Assembly (NCBI GenBank): GCA_030524135.1
Contig: JAUNHA010000004.1
Location: 22,336-86,335, forward strand
DNA from: Eubacteriales bacterium
GTDB taxonomy: Bacteria; Bacillota; Clostridia; Lachnospirales; Lachnospiraceae
Length of the DNA stretch: 64,000 nucleotides
Direction of reading: 5' to 3'
The notes under the pieces were generated by a model. That model was not told the DNA's origin, did not search any database, and saw only the letters and a list, made by a program, of their open reading frames with translations. The position numbers were made by a program, and so were the translations under genes. This document shows, piece after piece, positions 37,253-45,260 of this stretch (its first letter is position 1; each line of letters opens with the position of its first letter).

Positions 37253-38611
37253 ATGGAAAAACTTTTTAAACTCAAGGCGAACGGCACCGATGTTCGCACG
37301 GAGGTGATCGCGGGCATTACGACCTTCATGACGATGGCGTATATCCTGGCGGTAAACCCGAACATCCTCGGGGCGTCCGGCATGGACACCGGGGCGATCT
37401 TCACTGCGACGGCGCTTGCGTCCGCAGTTGCATCATTCCTGATGGCGGGACTGGCAAATCTGCCGTTCGTGCTGTCCGCGGGAATGGGACTTAACGCATA
37501 CTTTGCCTATACGGTCTGCGGCGTCATGGGCTACAGCTGGCATGTAGCGCTCGCGGCGGTATTTGTGGAAGGCATCGTATTCATCCTGCTTTCACTGACG
37601 AACGTGCGTGAGGCGATCTTCAACGCAATCCCGTCCACGCTTAAGCTGGCAGTATCCGTAGGTATCGGATTCTTCATCGCATTTATCGGTCTGCAGAACG
37701 CGCATGTTGTCGTAGACAGCTCCACGCTTGTCGGACTTTACTCGTTCTCCGCATCCGTTGAGGCGGGAACCTTCCATTCTGAGGGCATTACGGTCCTGCT
37801 CGCGCTGATCGGCATTCTGATCACGGCGATCCTCGTGATCCGCGGCGTAAAGGGCAATATCCTGATCGGTATCTTCATCACCTGGATTCTCGGCATTCTC
37901 TGCCAGCTGACCGGTCTGTATCAGCCGAATCCGGAAGCGGGCTTCTACAGCCTGATCCCGTCAGGGCTCATCTCCCTGCCGTCAAGCCTCGCGCCGACCT
38001 TCATGCAGATGTCCTTCTCGGGAATTCGCCTCATCGACTTTGTTGTCGTAATGTTCGCATTCCTGTTTGTAGATATGTTCGACACGCTCGGCACCCTGAT
38101 CGGCTGCGCGTCCAAGGCAGATATGCTTGACAAGGACGGAAAGCTGCCGGGCATCCGCGGCGCACTGCTTGCAGACGCGGTCGGAACCTCGCTCGGCGCG
38201 GTACTCGGAACCTCCACGATCACGACCTTCGTAGAGTCCTCCTCAGGTATCGCTGAGGGCGGAAGAACGGGACTTACCTCAGTCGTTGCAGGCGGACTGT
38301 TCCTGCTCGCGCTGTTCTTCTCACCGATCTTCCTGACGATCCCGTCCTTCGCGACGGCACCGGCGCTTGTCATCGTAGGCTTCCTCATGATGCAGCAGGT
38401 GACAAAGATCGACTTCCAGGATCTTCCGCAGGCGATCCCGGCATTTATCGCGATCTTTGCGATGCCGTTCCTGTATTCGATCTCAGAGGGCATTTCCTTC
38501 GGCGTTATTTCCTACGTTGTGATCAACGTGGCATGCGGCAAGGCAAAGCGCATCACGCCGCTCATGTACGTGCTGGCAGTGCTCTTTGTACTGAAGTACG
38601 TGCTGCTGTAA
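37253..38611 (+). CDS. NCS2 family guanine/hypoxanthine permease
   Basis: A 452-residue transporter with about 13 membrane helices. It belongs to the AzgA/GhxP branch: the start ITTFMTMAYILAVNP, the SAGMGLNAYFAY motif and DMFDTLGTLIG are typical. It imports purine bases by proton symport, complementing the pyrimidine synthesis operon upstream. A TAGGAGGGG ribosome binding site precedes the ATG. It is transcribed from its own promoter and ends in a strong terminator. Confidence 0.92.
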   Translation: MEKLFKLKANGTDVRTEVIAGITTFMTMAYILAVNPNILGASGMDTGAIFTATALASAVASFLMAGLANLPFVLSAGMGLNAYFAYTVCGVMGYSWHVALAAVFVEGIVFILLSLTNVREAIFNAIPSTLKLAVSVGIGFFIAFIGLQNAHVVVDSSTLVGLYSFSASVEAGTFHSEGITVLLALIGILITAILVIRGVKGNILIGIFITWILGILCQLTGLYQPNPEAGFYSLIPSGLISLPSSLAPTFMQMSFSGIRLIDFVVVMFAFLFVDMFDTLGTLIGCASKADMLDKDGKLPGIRGALLADAVGTSLGAVLGTSTITTFVESSSGIAEGGRTGLTSVVAGGLFLLALFFSPIFLTIPSFATAPALVIVGFLMMQQVTKIDFQDLPQAIPAFIAIFAMPFLYSISEGISFGVISYVVINVACGKAKRITPLMYVLAVLFVLKYVLL

Positions 38612-38675
38612 GGGAAAGCGGCAGAACAGAAGCGTACAGAAAGCTGAATATTGATTATCCGGAAGTATCATTTAA

Positions 38676-38710
38676 AATCCCGCGGGGTCTGCGCCCGGCG
38701 GGATTTTTTT
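38676..38710 (+). terminator. intrinsic terminator after the NCS2 permease
   Basis: AATCCCGC (38676-38683) pairs with GCGGGATT (38698-38705), followed by further Ts (seven in all). Confidence 0.9.
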
Positions 38711-38743
38711 GTGAGGACTTTAATGGATTGGGGTGGATTCTGC

Positions 38744-39688
38744 TTATTGGTGAAGCTTCTTCCAGCAGAGCTCTTTCAGAAAGCTGGTTATTACGGAGCT
38801 GTCTTCACCCTCGTAGTATCTTATTAGCAGGTGTTTAAATTCCGGAACCTCTTTTTCGGGAATAACAAGAAAACCGCCGCCGTGCGAGATCAGGAAGTGA
38901 TTTGCAAATATAACAGAGGCGCGTTTGTTGCCATCCAGAAAAATCTGTGTTTTCATGCAGTAAAGACAAAGCTCGATGGCAATGTCGATGGCAGTGTTTT
39001 TCTTTTCTGTGATCGCTTGAATATGATCTTTTACATCCATTTCATACGGAAGCGGCGGGATGTAGGAAGTTCCCCCAATCGTTACGGGAACACCGCGCAG
39101 CCGCCCGCCGTCTGCAAAGAAACCTTCATTCACAAGTTTCGCAATGTGGCAGAGCATATAGTAATCGGAGGGACTTGCAGCAACATCCCTGTCGAGAATG
39201 AATTCCCATGCATGCTTGAGGTTTAATATCTTTTGTACATCGCCTGCCGTCATACCTGATACTTTTCCGTTTTCAATGATCTCTTCGGTCTGCGGAAAAG
39301 AGGTTGCCACACCCTCAAGAACAGCCTGATCGTAGATGTTCATTTTCATATTTGCACGTGCAAATGCAATGTTAGAAACAATATCATCCGGGAGATCATG
39401 TTCTGAATATCCAGCGGCGGCAAGTTCTTTTTCAATGCGGCGCATGGCGCTTCGTATTTCACGAATTTCCCTGGCATTACGCAAAAGGAGATTATAGAGC
39501 TCTTCTGAATAGACACCGACATAGGTTGAGGTCAGCTTTCCGGCAGTCCGTTTTCTGATATAGAGATATTTTCCATCGCCCCGGTCTTTGATTTCCGGTG
39601 TACCGTCGTATGGCATCAGATTTAGCCGTGCCTGCAGGTCGGCGCGGCGTCTGAGCAATTCTTGTATTTGACTTAAAGAAACAGACAT
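38744..39688 (-). CDS. Fic family protein with a degenerate catalytic motif
   Basis: A 314-residue minus-strand protein. Residues about 1-95 form a charged helical and beta segment (QELLRRRADLQ, then KYLYIRKRTAGKLTSTYVG) that could bind nucleic acid. The Fic core follows, with the loop QIFLDGNKRAS at 248-258. The canonical HPFx[D/E]GNxR histidine is replaced by Gln248, while Asp, Gly, Asn and Arg are kept. Fic enzymes normally AMPylate or otherwise modify proteins; with no histidine this one may be inactive, altered in chemistry, or mainly a regulator. An IIENG segment (about residues 139-143) may be an inhibitory-type helix. No antitoxin gene is adjacent. The ATG follows GAGGTG. Confidence 0.82.
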   Translation of the reverse strand: MSVSLSQIQELLRRRADLQARLNLMPYDGTPEIKDRGDGKYLYIRKRTAGKLTSTYVGVYSEELYNLLLRNAREIREIRSAMRRIEKELAAAGYSEHDLPDDIVSNIAFARANMKMNIYDQAVLEGVATSFPQTEEIIENGKVSGMTAGDVQKILNLKHAWEFILDRDVAASPSDYYMLCHIAKLVNEGFFADGGRLRGVPVTIGGTSYIPPLPYEMDVKDHIQAITEKKNTAIDIAIELCLYCMKTQIFLDGNKRASVIFANHFLISHGGGFLVIPEKEVPEFKHLLIRYYEGEDSSVITSFLKELCWKKLHQ

Positions 39689-39702
39689 AAATCACCTCAT
39701 AA

Positions 39703-39750
39703 AATTGGGGAACTTTTTTGCGTATAATCATAGTGAAAAGTTCCCCAATT
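39703..39750. repeat. perfect 15-bp inverted repeat over the fic promoter
   Basis: AATTGGGGAACTTTT (39703-39717) and AAAAGTTCCCCAATT (39736-39750) are perfect inverted copies with an 18-base spacer. On the minus strand, one arm fills the space between -35 and -10 and the other lies just after the start point, typical of a repressor operator. Confidence 0.85.
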
Positions 39751-39755
39751 GTCAA
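39727..39755 (-). promoter_or_regulatory. fic promoter (minus strand)
   Basis: On the minus strand, TTGACA (39755-39750) and TATGAT (39732-39727) have 17-base spacing. The start is near 39720, about 32 bases before the fic ATG. Confidence 0.8.
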
Positions 39756-39943
39756 GGACTGCGAAACACAGTGAGTTTATCGATGAGGATACAGGAAAAT
39801 TCAGTCGGTGTTATATCTGGTAGAAAATTATTAAAAAAACACATGCTGGGGAGCCGATCAGATTGAAAGTATCCATGAAATTGTGTTTACATGCGAATCG
39901 TGTACAAAATATGTCTTTTTTACGATAATTCTCAGGCTTCTCG

Positions 39944-39972
39944 TTGACAGAACTGAAATATTAAGGTATAAA
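39944..39972 (+). promoter_or_regulatory. promoter of the capsule operon
   Basis: TTGACA (39944-39949) and TATAAA (39967-39972) have 17-base spacing. The leader of about 75 nt has a hairpin, ATATGC-TGATT-GCATAT (39980-39996). The AT-rich stretch 39756-39943 between the two divergent promoters contains no gene that I can support. Confidence 0.8.
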
Positions 39973-40053
39973 CTACGTGATATGCTGATTGCATATTGTT
40001 GTATACAGAGAGCTTCAAAAAGTTTCAAATAGTCGGGAGGCGTTACAGACAAA

Positions 40054-40806
40054 ATGAAGCAGGAATATATCGACATTCACTGCCACATGCTTCCTGAGGT
40101 AGATGACGGGGCGGAAAACATGGAAACAGCGCTTTCCATGCTCGCACTTTCGGAGAAACAGGGCGCGCGGGAGATCATCCTTACGCCGCATTATGAGCAC
40201 GGATGCAACGGCTACCGGAAAGGCGAGCTTTCTGAACGCTTCTCAGAGCTTTGTGAGAGAGCGGAAGCTGCCGGCATCGGGCTTAAGCTTCATCTGGGGA
40301 ATGAGATCCTCTGGTTTGACGGGGCCGTACAGGCTGTCCGGGACAAAGAGGCGCTTACGCTTGCGGGAAGCCGGTACATGCTCATCGAGTTCTATCCGGA
40401 CGTTTCGTTTCAGCAGATGCTGCGGGCGGTAAGAAGCGTGGTGCAGGAGGGCTATATCCCTGTCATCGCACATTATGAGCGCTATGAGACGCTGCGGCGG
40501 CAGAATGGGGATCAGGAGATCGAAGAGCTTCTCTGTCAGGGTGCGCTGTTTCAGATGAATTTCAATTCTCTGTCCGGAAAGGGGTTATTATCCGGGATCT
40601 GTCCGGACCGGCGCACGGCGTGGTGCCGCAGGCAGGTAAAGGCAGGGAACGTGTCGTTTTTCGGGACGGACGCGCACAATCTCGGGGCGAGGTCGCCGGA
40701 GCATGACAGAGCGGCAGCGTGGCTTAAAGCGCAGATCGGAGAAGCTGAGCTTTTGGAGCTCCTGTTTGAAAATCCACAGGATCTGATCGCGGACAGAACA
40801 ATATGA
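40054..40806 (+). CDS. CpsB/CapC-type tyrosine-protein phosphatase (PHP domain)
   Basis: A 250-residue PHP-fold, manganese-dependent phosphatase. IDIHCHMLPEVDDG (His9, His11, Asp17-18) is the family signature, with further metal ligands in ILTPHYEHG and GTDAHNLGARSP. It dephosphorylates the BY-kinase encoded at 41746, so controlling polysaccharide length and export. First gene after the capsule promoter; GGGAGG lies upstream. Confidence 0.9.
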   Translation: MKQEYIDIHCHMLPEVDDGAENMETALSMLALSEKQGAREIILTPHYEHGCNGYRKGELSERFSELCERAEAAGIGLKLHLGNEILWFDGAVQAVRDKEALTLAGSRYMLIEFYPDVSFQQMLRAVRSVVQEGYIPVIAHYERYETLRRQNGDQEIEELLCQGALFQMNFNSLSGKGLLSGICPDRRTAWCRRQVKAGNVSFFGTDAHNLGARSPEHDRAAAWLKAQIGEAELLELLFENPQDLIADRTI

Positions 40807-40918
40807 TAAAGGCAGCAGAATACAGCAGAGGGGTTAACAGCAGAGAAGGCGGGGCGCAAAACGGAAGGAAACTAAAAAACAGGGAATAAGGGAAATAAAG
40901 GAACAGGAAAGAAAACAC

Positions 40919-41746
40919 ATGCAGGAAAAGGATATTCAGTTACAGGAAAATGGTCTTGGAACCGGAAGCATGCGCGATGACGATGAAATTGAAATCGATT
41001 TAAAACAGCTTTTCTATGAGTTCCGCGCAAAGATACTCGTGATACTGCTCGCGGGATTTCTTGGTGCGGGGCTTTTTGGTGTATATTCGAAGGTTGTCAT
41101 GCAGCCGGTCTACACCTCGACATCCATGCTTTATGTACTTACGAAGGAGACGACGCTTACGAGCCTTGCGGATCTGCAGATCGGCTCGCAGCTTACACAG
41201 GACTATAAGGAGCTTATCACAAGCCGCGGCGTCATGGAGCAGGTCATCGAAAATCTTGGCCTCGATATGAACGTCAGAACGCTTGAAAGAAAGATCACGA
41301 TCGAAAACCCGTCGGATACGCGTATCCTCAATATTTCCGTGACGGACAACGAGCCGGTCATGGCAAAGGCGATCACGGACGAGGTGGCGTCCTGCGCATC
41401 CGAATACATCGCGGAGATCATGGAGATGGATCCGCCGAAGATCGTGGAGACCGGAGAGGTGCCGCTCTATAAGACGAGCCCGAGCGTAAAGCGGAATACC
41501 ATGCTCGGCGGCCTTCTCGGCATGTTTATCGTAATGGGCATCATTACGCTTGGCGTCGTGATGAATGACAGCATAAAGACAGAGGACGATGTGGCGAAGT
41601 ATCTGGGACTTCCGGTACTCGCGGTCGTTCCGGAGATCAGCGCGCAGGGACAGAAAAAAGCGTCCCGTGCCGCGGCTCAGGACGGCGAAGCGGCTTCCCT
41701 GAACAGGGGCAGCAGGAAAAAGAACGGAAAGGGAGGACGGAGCTGA
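40919..41746 (+). CDS. Wzz/CpsC-type polysaccharide chain-length and kinase-activator protein
   Basis: A 275-residue membrane protein with two helices (about residues 38-58 and 195-218) around an extracellular domain, and the VYTSTSMLYV segment of the Wzz family. In Gram-positives it activates the separate BY-kinase. The C-terminal cytoplasmic tail is Lys/Arg-rich. Its stop overlaps the start of the kinase gene (TGATG). Confidence 0.88.
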   Translation: MQEKDIQLQENGLGTGSMRDDDEIEIDLKQLFYEFRAKILVILLAGFLGAGLFGVYSKVVMQPVYTSTSMLYVLTKETTLTSLADLQIGSQLTQDYKELITSRGVMEQVIENLGLDMNVRTLERKITIENPSDTRILNISVTDNEPVMAKAITDEVASCASEYIAEIMEMDPPKIVETGEVPLYKTSPSVKRNTMLGGLLGMFIVMGIITLGVVMNDSIKTEDDVAKYLGLPVLAVVPEISAQGQKKASRAAAQDGEAASLNRGSRKKNGKGGRS

Positions 41747-42435
41747 TGGATAAAGTAAGTTTAAAGCTTCCGGATGACGCGGACGTACGCGTTGACGAGG
41801 CGATCAAAACGCTCCGGACGAACATCCAGTTTTCCGGCAGCAATGTAAAGGTCATCCTGATGACCTCCGCCGTTCCAAACGAGGGCAAATCCCTGATCTC
41901 CTGGAAGACGGCACAGGCATTTGCCCAGATGGGCAGGAAGACGCTCTTTATCGACGCAGACATCAGAAAATCCATTCTTTTGCAGCGCATTCAGCCGGAC
42001 CATGTGGTAAAGGGCCTTTCCCAGTATCTTTCGGGACAGTGCGGCGAGGACGACTGCATCTGCGAGACCAATGTTCCGCATCTGGATGTGATCTTTGCGG
42101 GTCCGTACGCGCCGAATCCGACGGAGCTTTTCGAGGAGGCGGCGTTCCATACGCTCGTTGAGCATGCCAGAGCACGCTATGATGTGATCATCATCGATAC
42201 CGCACCGCTGGGATCCGTCATTGATGCGGCGATCATCGCAAGAGAATGCGACGGCAGCATCCTTGTCGTGGAAAGCGGCAATGTCGGATACAAGCTTTTG
42301 AACCGTACGAAGGCGCAGCTGCAGCGCACCGGCGTGCGGGTACTCGGCGTCGTACTGAACAAGGTTTCCACAAAGAAGGGAAGCTATTACGGCTCCTATT
42401 ATGGAAGCTACTACGGCAGCAGCGAAGGAAAATAA
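41746..42435 (+). CDS. CpsD/CapB-type tyrosine kinase (BY-kinase)
   Basis: A 229-residue P-loop kinase. Walker A is PNEGKSL (about residues 44-50; the usual GEGKST is altered, with Asn for Gly and Leu for Thr), Walker A' is LFIDADIRKS, and Walker B is VIIIDTAPLG. The C-terminus has six Tyr in three YYGS repeats, the expected autophosphorylation cluster. It forms a phosphorylation cycle with the CpsB-like and CpsC-like proteins. The gene overlaps its activator by one base. Confidence 0.9.
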   Translation: MDKVSLKLPDDADVRVDEAIKTLRTNIQFSGSNVKVILMTSAVPNEGKSLISWKTAQAFAQMGRKTLFIDADIRKSILLQRIQPDHVVKGLSQYLSGQCGEDDCICETNVPHLDVIFAGPYAPNPTELFEEAAFHTLVEHARARYDVIIIDTAPLGSVIDAAIIARECDGSILVVESGNVGYKLLNRTKAQLQRTGVRVLGVVLNKVSTKKGSYYGSYYGSYYGSSEGK

Positions 42436-42440
42436 AATCG

Positions 42441-42465
42441 TGATATACGCCTTCCGGCGTTATCA
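42441..42465 (+). other. hairpin after the BY-kinase gene
   Basis: TGATA-T-ACGCC (42441-42451) pairs with GGCGTTATCA (42456-42465), loop TTCC, one bulge. No T run follows, so it may be an attenuator or mRNA processing site rather than a full terminator. Confidence 0.5.
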
Positions 42466-42528
42466 ATATAGAACGCACGTCTCTCCGCACCATACGGACG
42501 ACGTCGGAAACTTTAGGAGGAAAAGGAC

Positions 42529-43470
42529 ATGAATAAGAGACTTTCAGTGGCTGTAGCAGCCGCGGCTCTCTCCGTTTCGATGGCTATTCCGGCTATGGCT
42601 CAGTGGAATCAGCTGGGTACGAACAGCTGGCAGTGGATCGAAAACGGCGCAGCTGTCAAGGACAGATGGGTTACGACCGAAAACGGTCAGTACTACATCA
42701 ATCTTGACGGTGTAGCATCCTACAACTGGATCAACTGGAACGGCGCATGGTATTTCGGAGAGCAGGGCGCAAACCTCGGAAATGTGCTGAAAAACACCTG
42801 GGCTTCGATCGACGGAGCTGCGTATCACTTTGACGCAAACGGCGTTATGGCGGTTGGCACGCAGACCATCGACGGCGCGGTATATACCTTTGCTGAGAAC
42901 GGTCACTGCAGCGTGACACCGGCAGGTATTACGCTGATCTACAGCACGACCGGTGGCAATACGAACACGACTACGACGACGCATACCGTATCCGGTGGCG
43001 GCGGTGGCGGTGGAAGCTCGAGCGGCGGAGGCGGCGGAAGCACAACCAAACCGACTGAGCAGGCTAAAACTGTGCAGACAGAGATTAATGGAGCCAGGGA
43101 TGCAATTGCCGAGGCAATCAACGATGACGAAGCGTTCAGCAACGCCAGTGTTAATTATGCTTCAGCGAATGGAAACATGGTTTATGTTACTGCAAAAGCA
43201 GATGTAGACAAGACCGCTCAGGCTGCTGAGGCATTTACCAGTGTGATTCAGACTGTAATCGGTCAGAGTGATCTTGCAGATGAGATTGAAAGCATTGAGC
43301 TTAACAGTGTAACCGCGACGGACCTGTTCGATCTTGAAGAGAAGGCACAGAATATTCTTGGTGAGATGTCAGTTGAGGTAGCTGTTAAGATGTTTGAAAA
43401 CAAAAGAGCTGTAGTAACTCTTAAAGACGGAACTAAAGTCAGAGTTACTGTAAACTATACACTCGTATAA
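42529..43470 (+). CDS. secreted protein with cell-wall/choline-binding-like repeats
   Basis: A 313-residue exported protein with a signal peptide ending AMA (about residue 24). Residues about 25-130 are Trp/Gly/Asn-rich repeats (NSWQWIENGA, GQYYINLDGVA, AYHFDANGVM) of the choline- or glucan-binding type that attach proteins to wall polymers. A Thr- and Gly/Ser-rich linker (about 145-180) precedes a C-terminal alpha/beta domain (about 185-313) with no family I recognise. Placement after the CpsB/C/D genes suggests a role in holding polysaccharide at the wall. The ribosome binding site is AGGAGG. Confidence 0.6.
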   Translation: MNKRLSVAVAAAALSVSMAIPAMAQWNQLGTNSWQWIENGAAVKDRWVTTENGQYYINLDGVASYNWINWNGAWYFGEQGANLGNVLKNTWASIDGAAYHFDANGVMAVGTQTIDGAVYTFAENGHCSVTPAGITLIYSTTGGNTNTTTTTHTVSGGGGGGGSSSGGGGGSTTKPTEQAKTVQTEINGARDAIAEAINDDEAFSNASVNYASANGNMVYVTAKADVDKTAQAAEAFTSVIQTVIGQSDLADEIESIELNSVTATDLFDLEEKAQNILGEMSVEVAVKMFENKRAVVTLKDGTKVRVTVNYTLV

Positions 43471-43488
43471 AGGGATTAACATATCAGA

Positions 43489-44286
43489 ATGAGATCGAAC
43501 CTCAGCGTTCCGGTCATTGCCTTTGCGGCAAGCCTCGTTTTCGCGGCTCCTGCTTATGGGAGCATCAACGGAAACGAGGCCGAGCTGCTGGCGATCATCG
43601 GGAGTACAAGAGAATATAACGGCGTCCTGTATCAGGTTGATCCGGAATATCAGCGCGCGGCGAGGGCTTACCTCGATGATCCGAGCATTGACTGTACGGA
43701 TGAACAGAAGGCAAAGGCTATCAACCGGATGTTTGGGAGTATTCAGCAGGGGATCGATGAAGGATACCTGATCCCGGTCGGGCAAAGCGCTGCTTCCGGA
43801 ACAACTTCCGGGAGCAGTTCTGATATAGAAGAAACTGCCAACAGCGCGGAAGCGCCTGCTGCGGAGAAGCACACGGAGACCGGGCAACCGGCAGCCGCAG
43901 AAAGCGGTACGAAAGCGGCAGACAGGGCAGAGAAGTCCGGGGGAACGGCAAAAGAGACCCCGGAGGGAGCAGGGCGCACGGAAACGGGCGAAGCTGCACA
44001 GACAGGCGGGGAAACGCAGGAAACAGAGGAGCGCTTCGTGGAAGAACCCCAGACAGAGGTACCTGCGGAGCGTGAAGTATCCCCGATCGTACTTGCGCTG
44101 GAAGAAGCGATGTACGAAGCACCGGAGTTATCCGAAAGAATGGGAGAGGGAAGTCTTATTCCCGCGGCAATCTATCCGGCAGAAGCGGCAAAGTACATTG
44201 CGCTTGCGGGAGCTTTGCTGACTGTGGTTTGTGCAGGGCTTTCAGCCGCATTCGGATTATTTCGCCATCACAGGAAAAAACGGTAG
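43489..44286 (+). CDS. secreted, membrane-anchored protein of unknown function
   Basis: A 265-residue protein with a signal peptide (about 1-25), a short helical domain (about 27-90, with the repeated AKAINRMFGSI-like pattern) and a long Glu/Thr/Ala-rich disordered region (about 95-200). It ends in a membrane helix (about 232-255) and RHHRKKR. No family is recognised. The GGG is 14 bases before the ATG, so translation may be weak or coupled to the preceding gene, which ends 18 bases upstream. Confidence 0.6.
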   Translation: MRSNLSVPVIAFAASLVFAAPAYGSINGNEAELLAIIGSTREYNGVLYQVDPEYQRAARAYLDDPSIDCTDEQKAKAINRMFGSIQQGIDEGYLIPVGQSAASGTTSGSSSDIEETANSAEAPAAEKHTETGQPAAAESGTKAADRAEKSGGTAKETPEGAGRTETGEAAQTGGETQETEERFVEEPQTEVPAEREVSPIVLALEEAMYEAPELSERMGEGSLIPAAIYPAEAAKYIALAGALLTVVCAGLSAAFGLFRHHRKKR

Positions 44287-44333
44287 ACGGACGCGACGGC
44301 GGACGGGAAGACTGCCGGAAGGAGTTTTTGTAA

Positions 44334-45170
44334 ATGAACGACCGGCATCATTTTGACAGACATAAAAAGAGACATCTTATTGACCGGCTTCTTATGCTGG
44401 TGATCGCATTCAGCGGCTTTCTGCTTGCGGGAACGGCATATTACCGCTATGCGGTGTATTCGCAGAGCATCATGAGCGAGGCGGTCAGCGAATCAGACTA
44501 TTACGACAGACAATATCAGCAATTCGAACAGGAACTTAATTTATTCCTCGGCGCGATCGGCGTGCCGGAGGATGTAGTCAGCAAAAACCAGGAACTGCGC
44601 GACTGGTATTCCTTTGAGCTTCGGAAAAAGGTGCTCACAGAGGACCAGGCAGGCGCGTTTGAAAACGGCATCCGGGAGAAGATCGAGGTGCCGGTAAGAA
44701 ACTGGCTTAACGAAAACAATATTCAGCTCAGCAAGGAGGCAGAGCTCGGCTTTGCCGGCATGCTTTCATCGCTCGAAACAAACTTAACAGAAGAACTCAA
44801 TCATCCTGATATCCGGAGATGGTATACGGAAAAAGCCTCATTTGAGGCGGAATACAAAAAGAGTGTCCTGCTTTCGGCAGCGGCTTTTACAGTTTCAGGC
44901 ATTCTCCTCTTTCTCATCCAGCATTTCCAGTATCGGGCATTTCATTATATGGGATCAGGGGTGATCCTCGGCGGGCTTATGAGCACCGCCTATGTCATAT
45001 ATATGCATCTTGGCTTTGGAACGGAAGCAACGGAAGAAACACCGGGAGCGCTTTCCCTCTATGCGGACAAGGTGCTTGCCGCGGGCATTCTGATCTCGCT
45101 GCTCATGGTCGGTACGGGGGTATTTCTGCTGATCACGGAGCGCATCATCAGACGTTATCGTACGGCCTGA
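44334..45170 (+). CDS. polytopic membrane protein of unknown function
   Basis: A 278-residue protein with an N-terminal helix (about 18-40), a large charged extracytoplasmic region (about 45-180) and three C-terminal helices (about 182-202, 206-227, 245-268). I do not recognise a family. It lies between the capsule regulatory genes and the initiating glycosyltransferase, is GC-rich like the chromosome, and may be a local capsule-assembly partner. AAGGAG precedes the ATG. Confidence 0.6.
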   Translation: MNDRHHFDRHKKRHLIDRLLMLVIAFSGFLLAGTAYYRYAVYSQSIMSEAVSESDYYDRQYQQFEQELNLFLGAIGVPEDVVSKNQELRDWYSFELRKKVLTEDQAGAFENGIREKIEVPVRNWLNENNIQLSKEAELGFAGMLSSLETNLTEELNHPDIRRWYTEKASFEAEYKKSVLLSAAAFTVSGILLFLIQHFQYRAFHYMGSGVILGGLMSTAYVIYMHLGFGTEATEETPGALSLYADKVLAAGILISLLMVGTGVFLLITERIIRRYRTA

Positions 45171-45260
45171 GCGCCGTTGGGGCGGAGGGTCCCGGGCATA
45201 CATTTCCAACACAGCCACAGGAAACAAGGGTATCGGGAAAAGTGTATAAGGAGAATGGGA

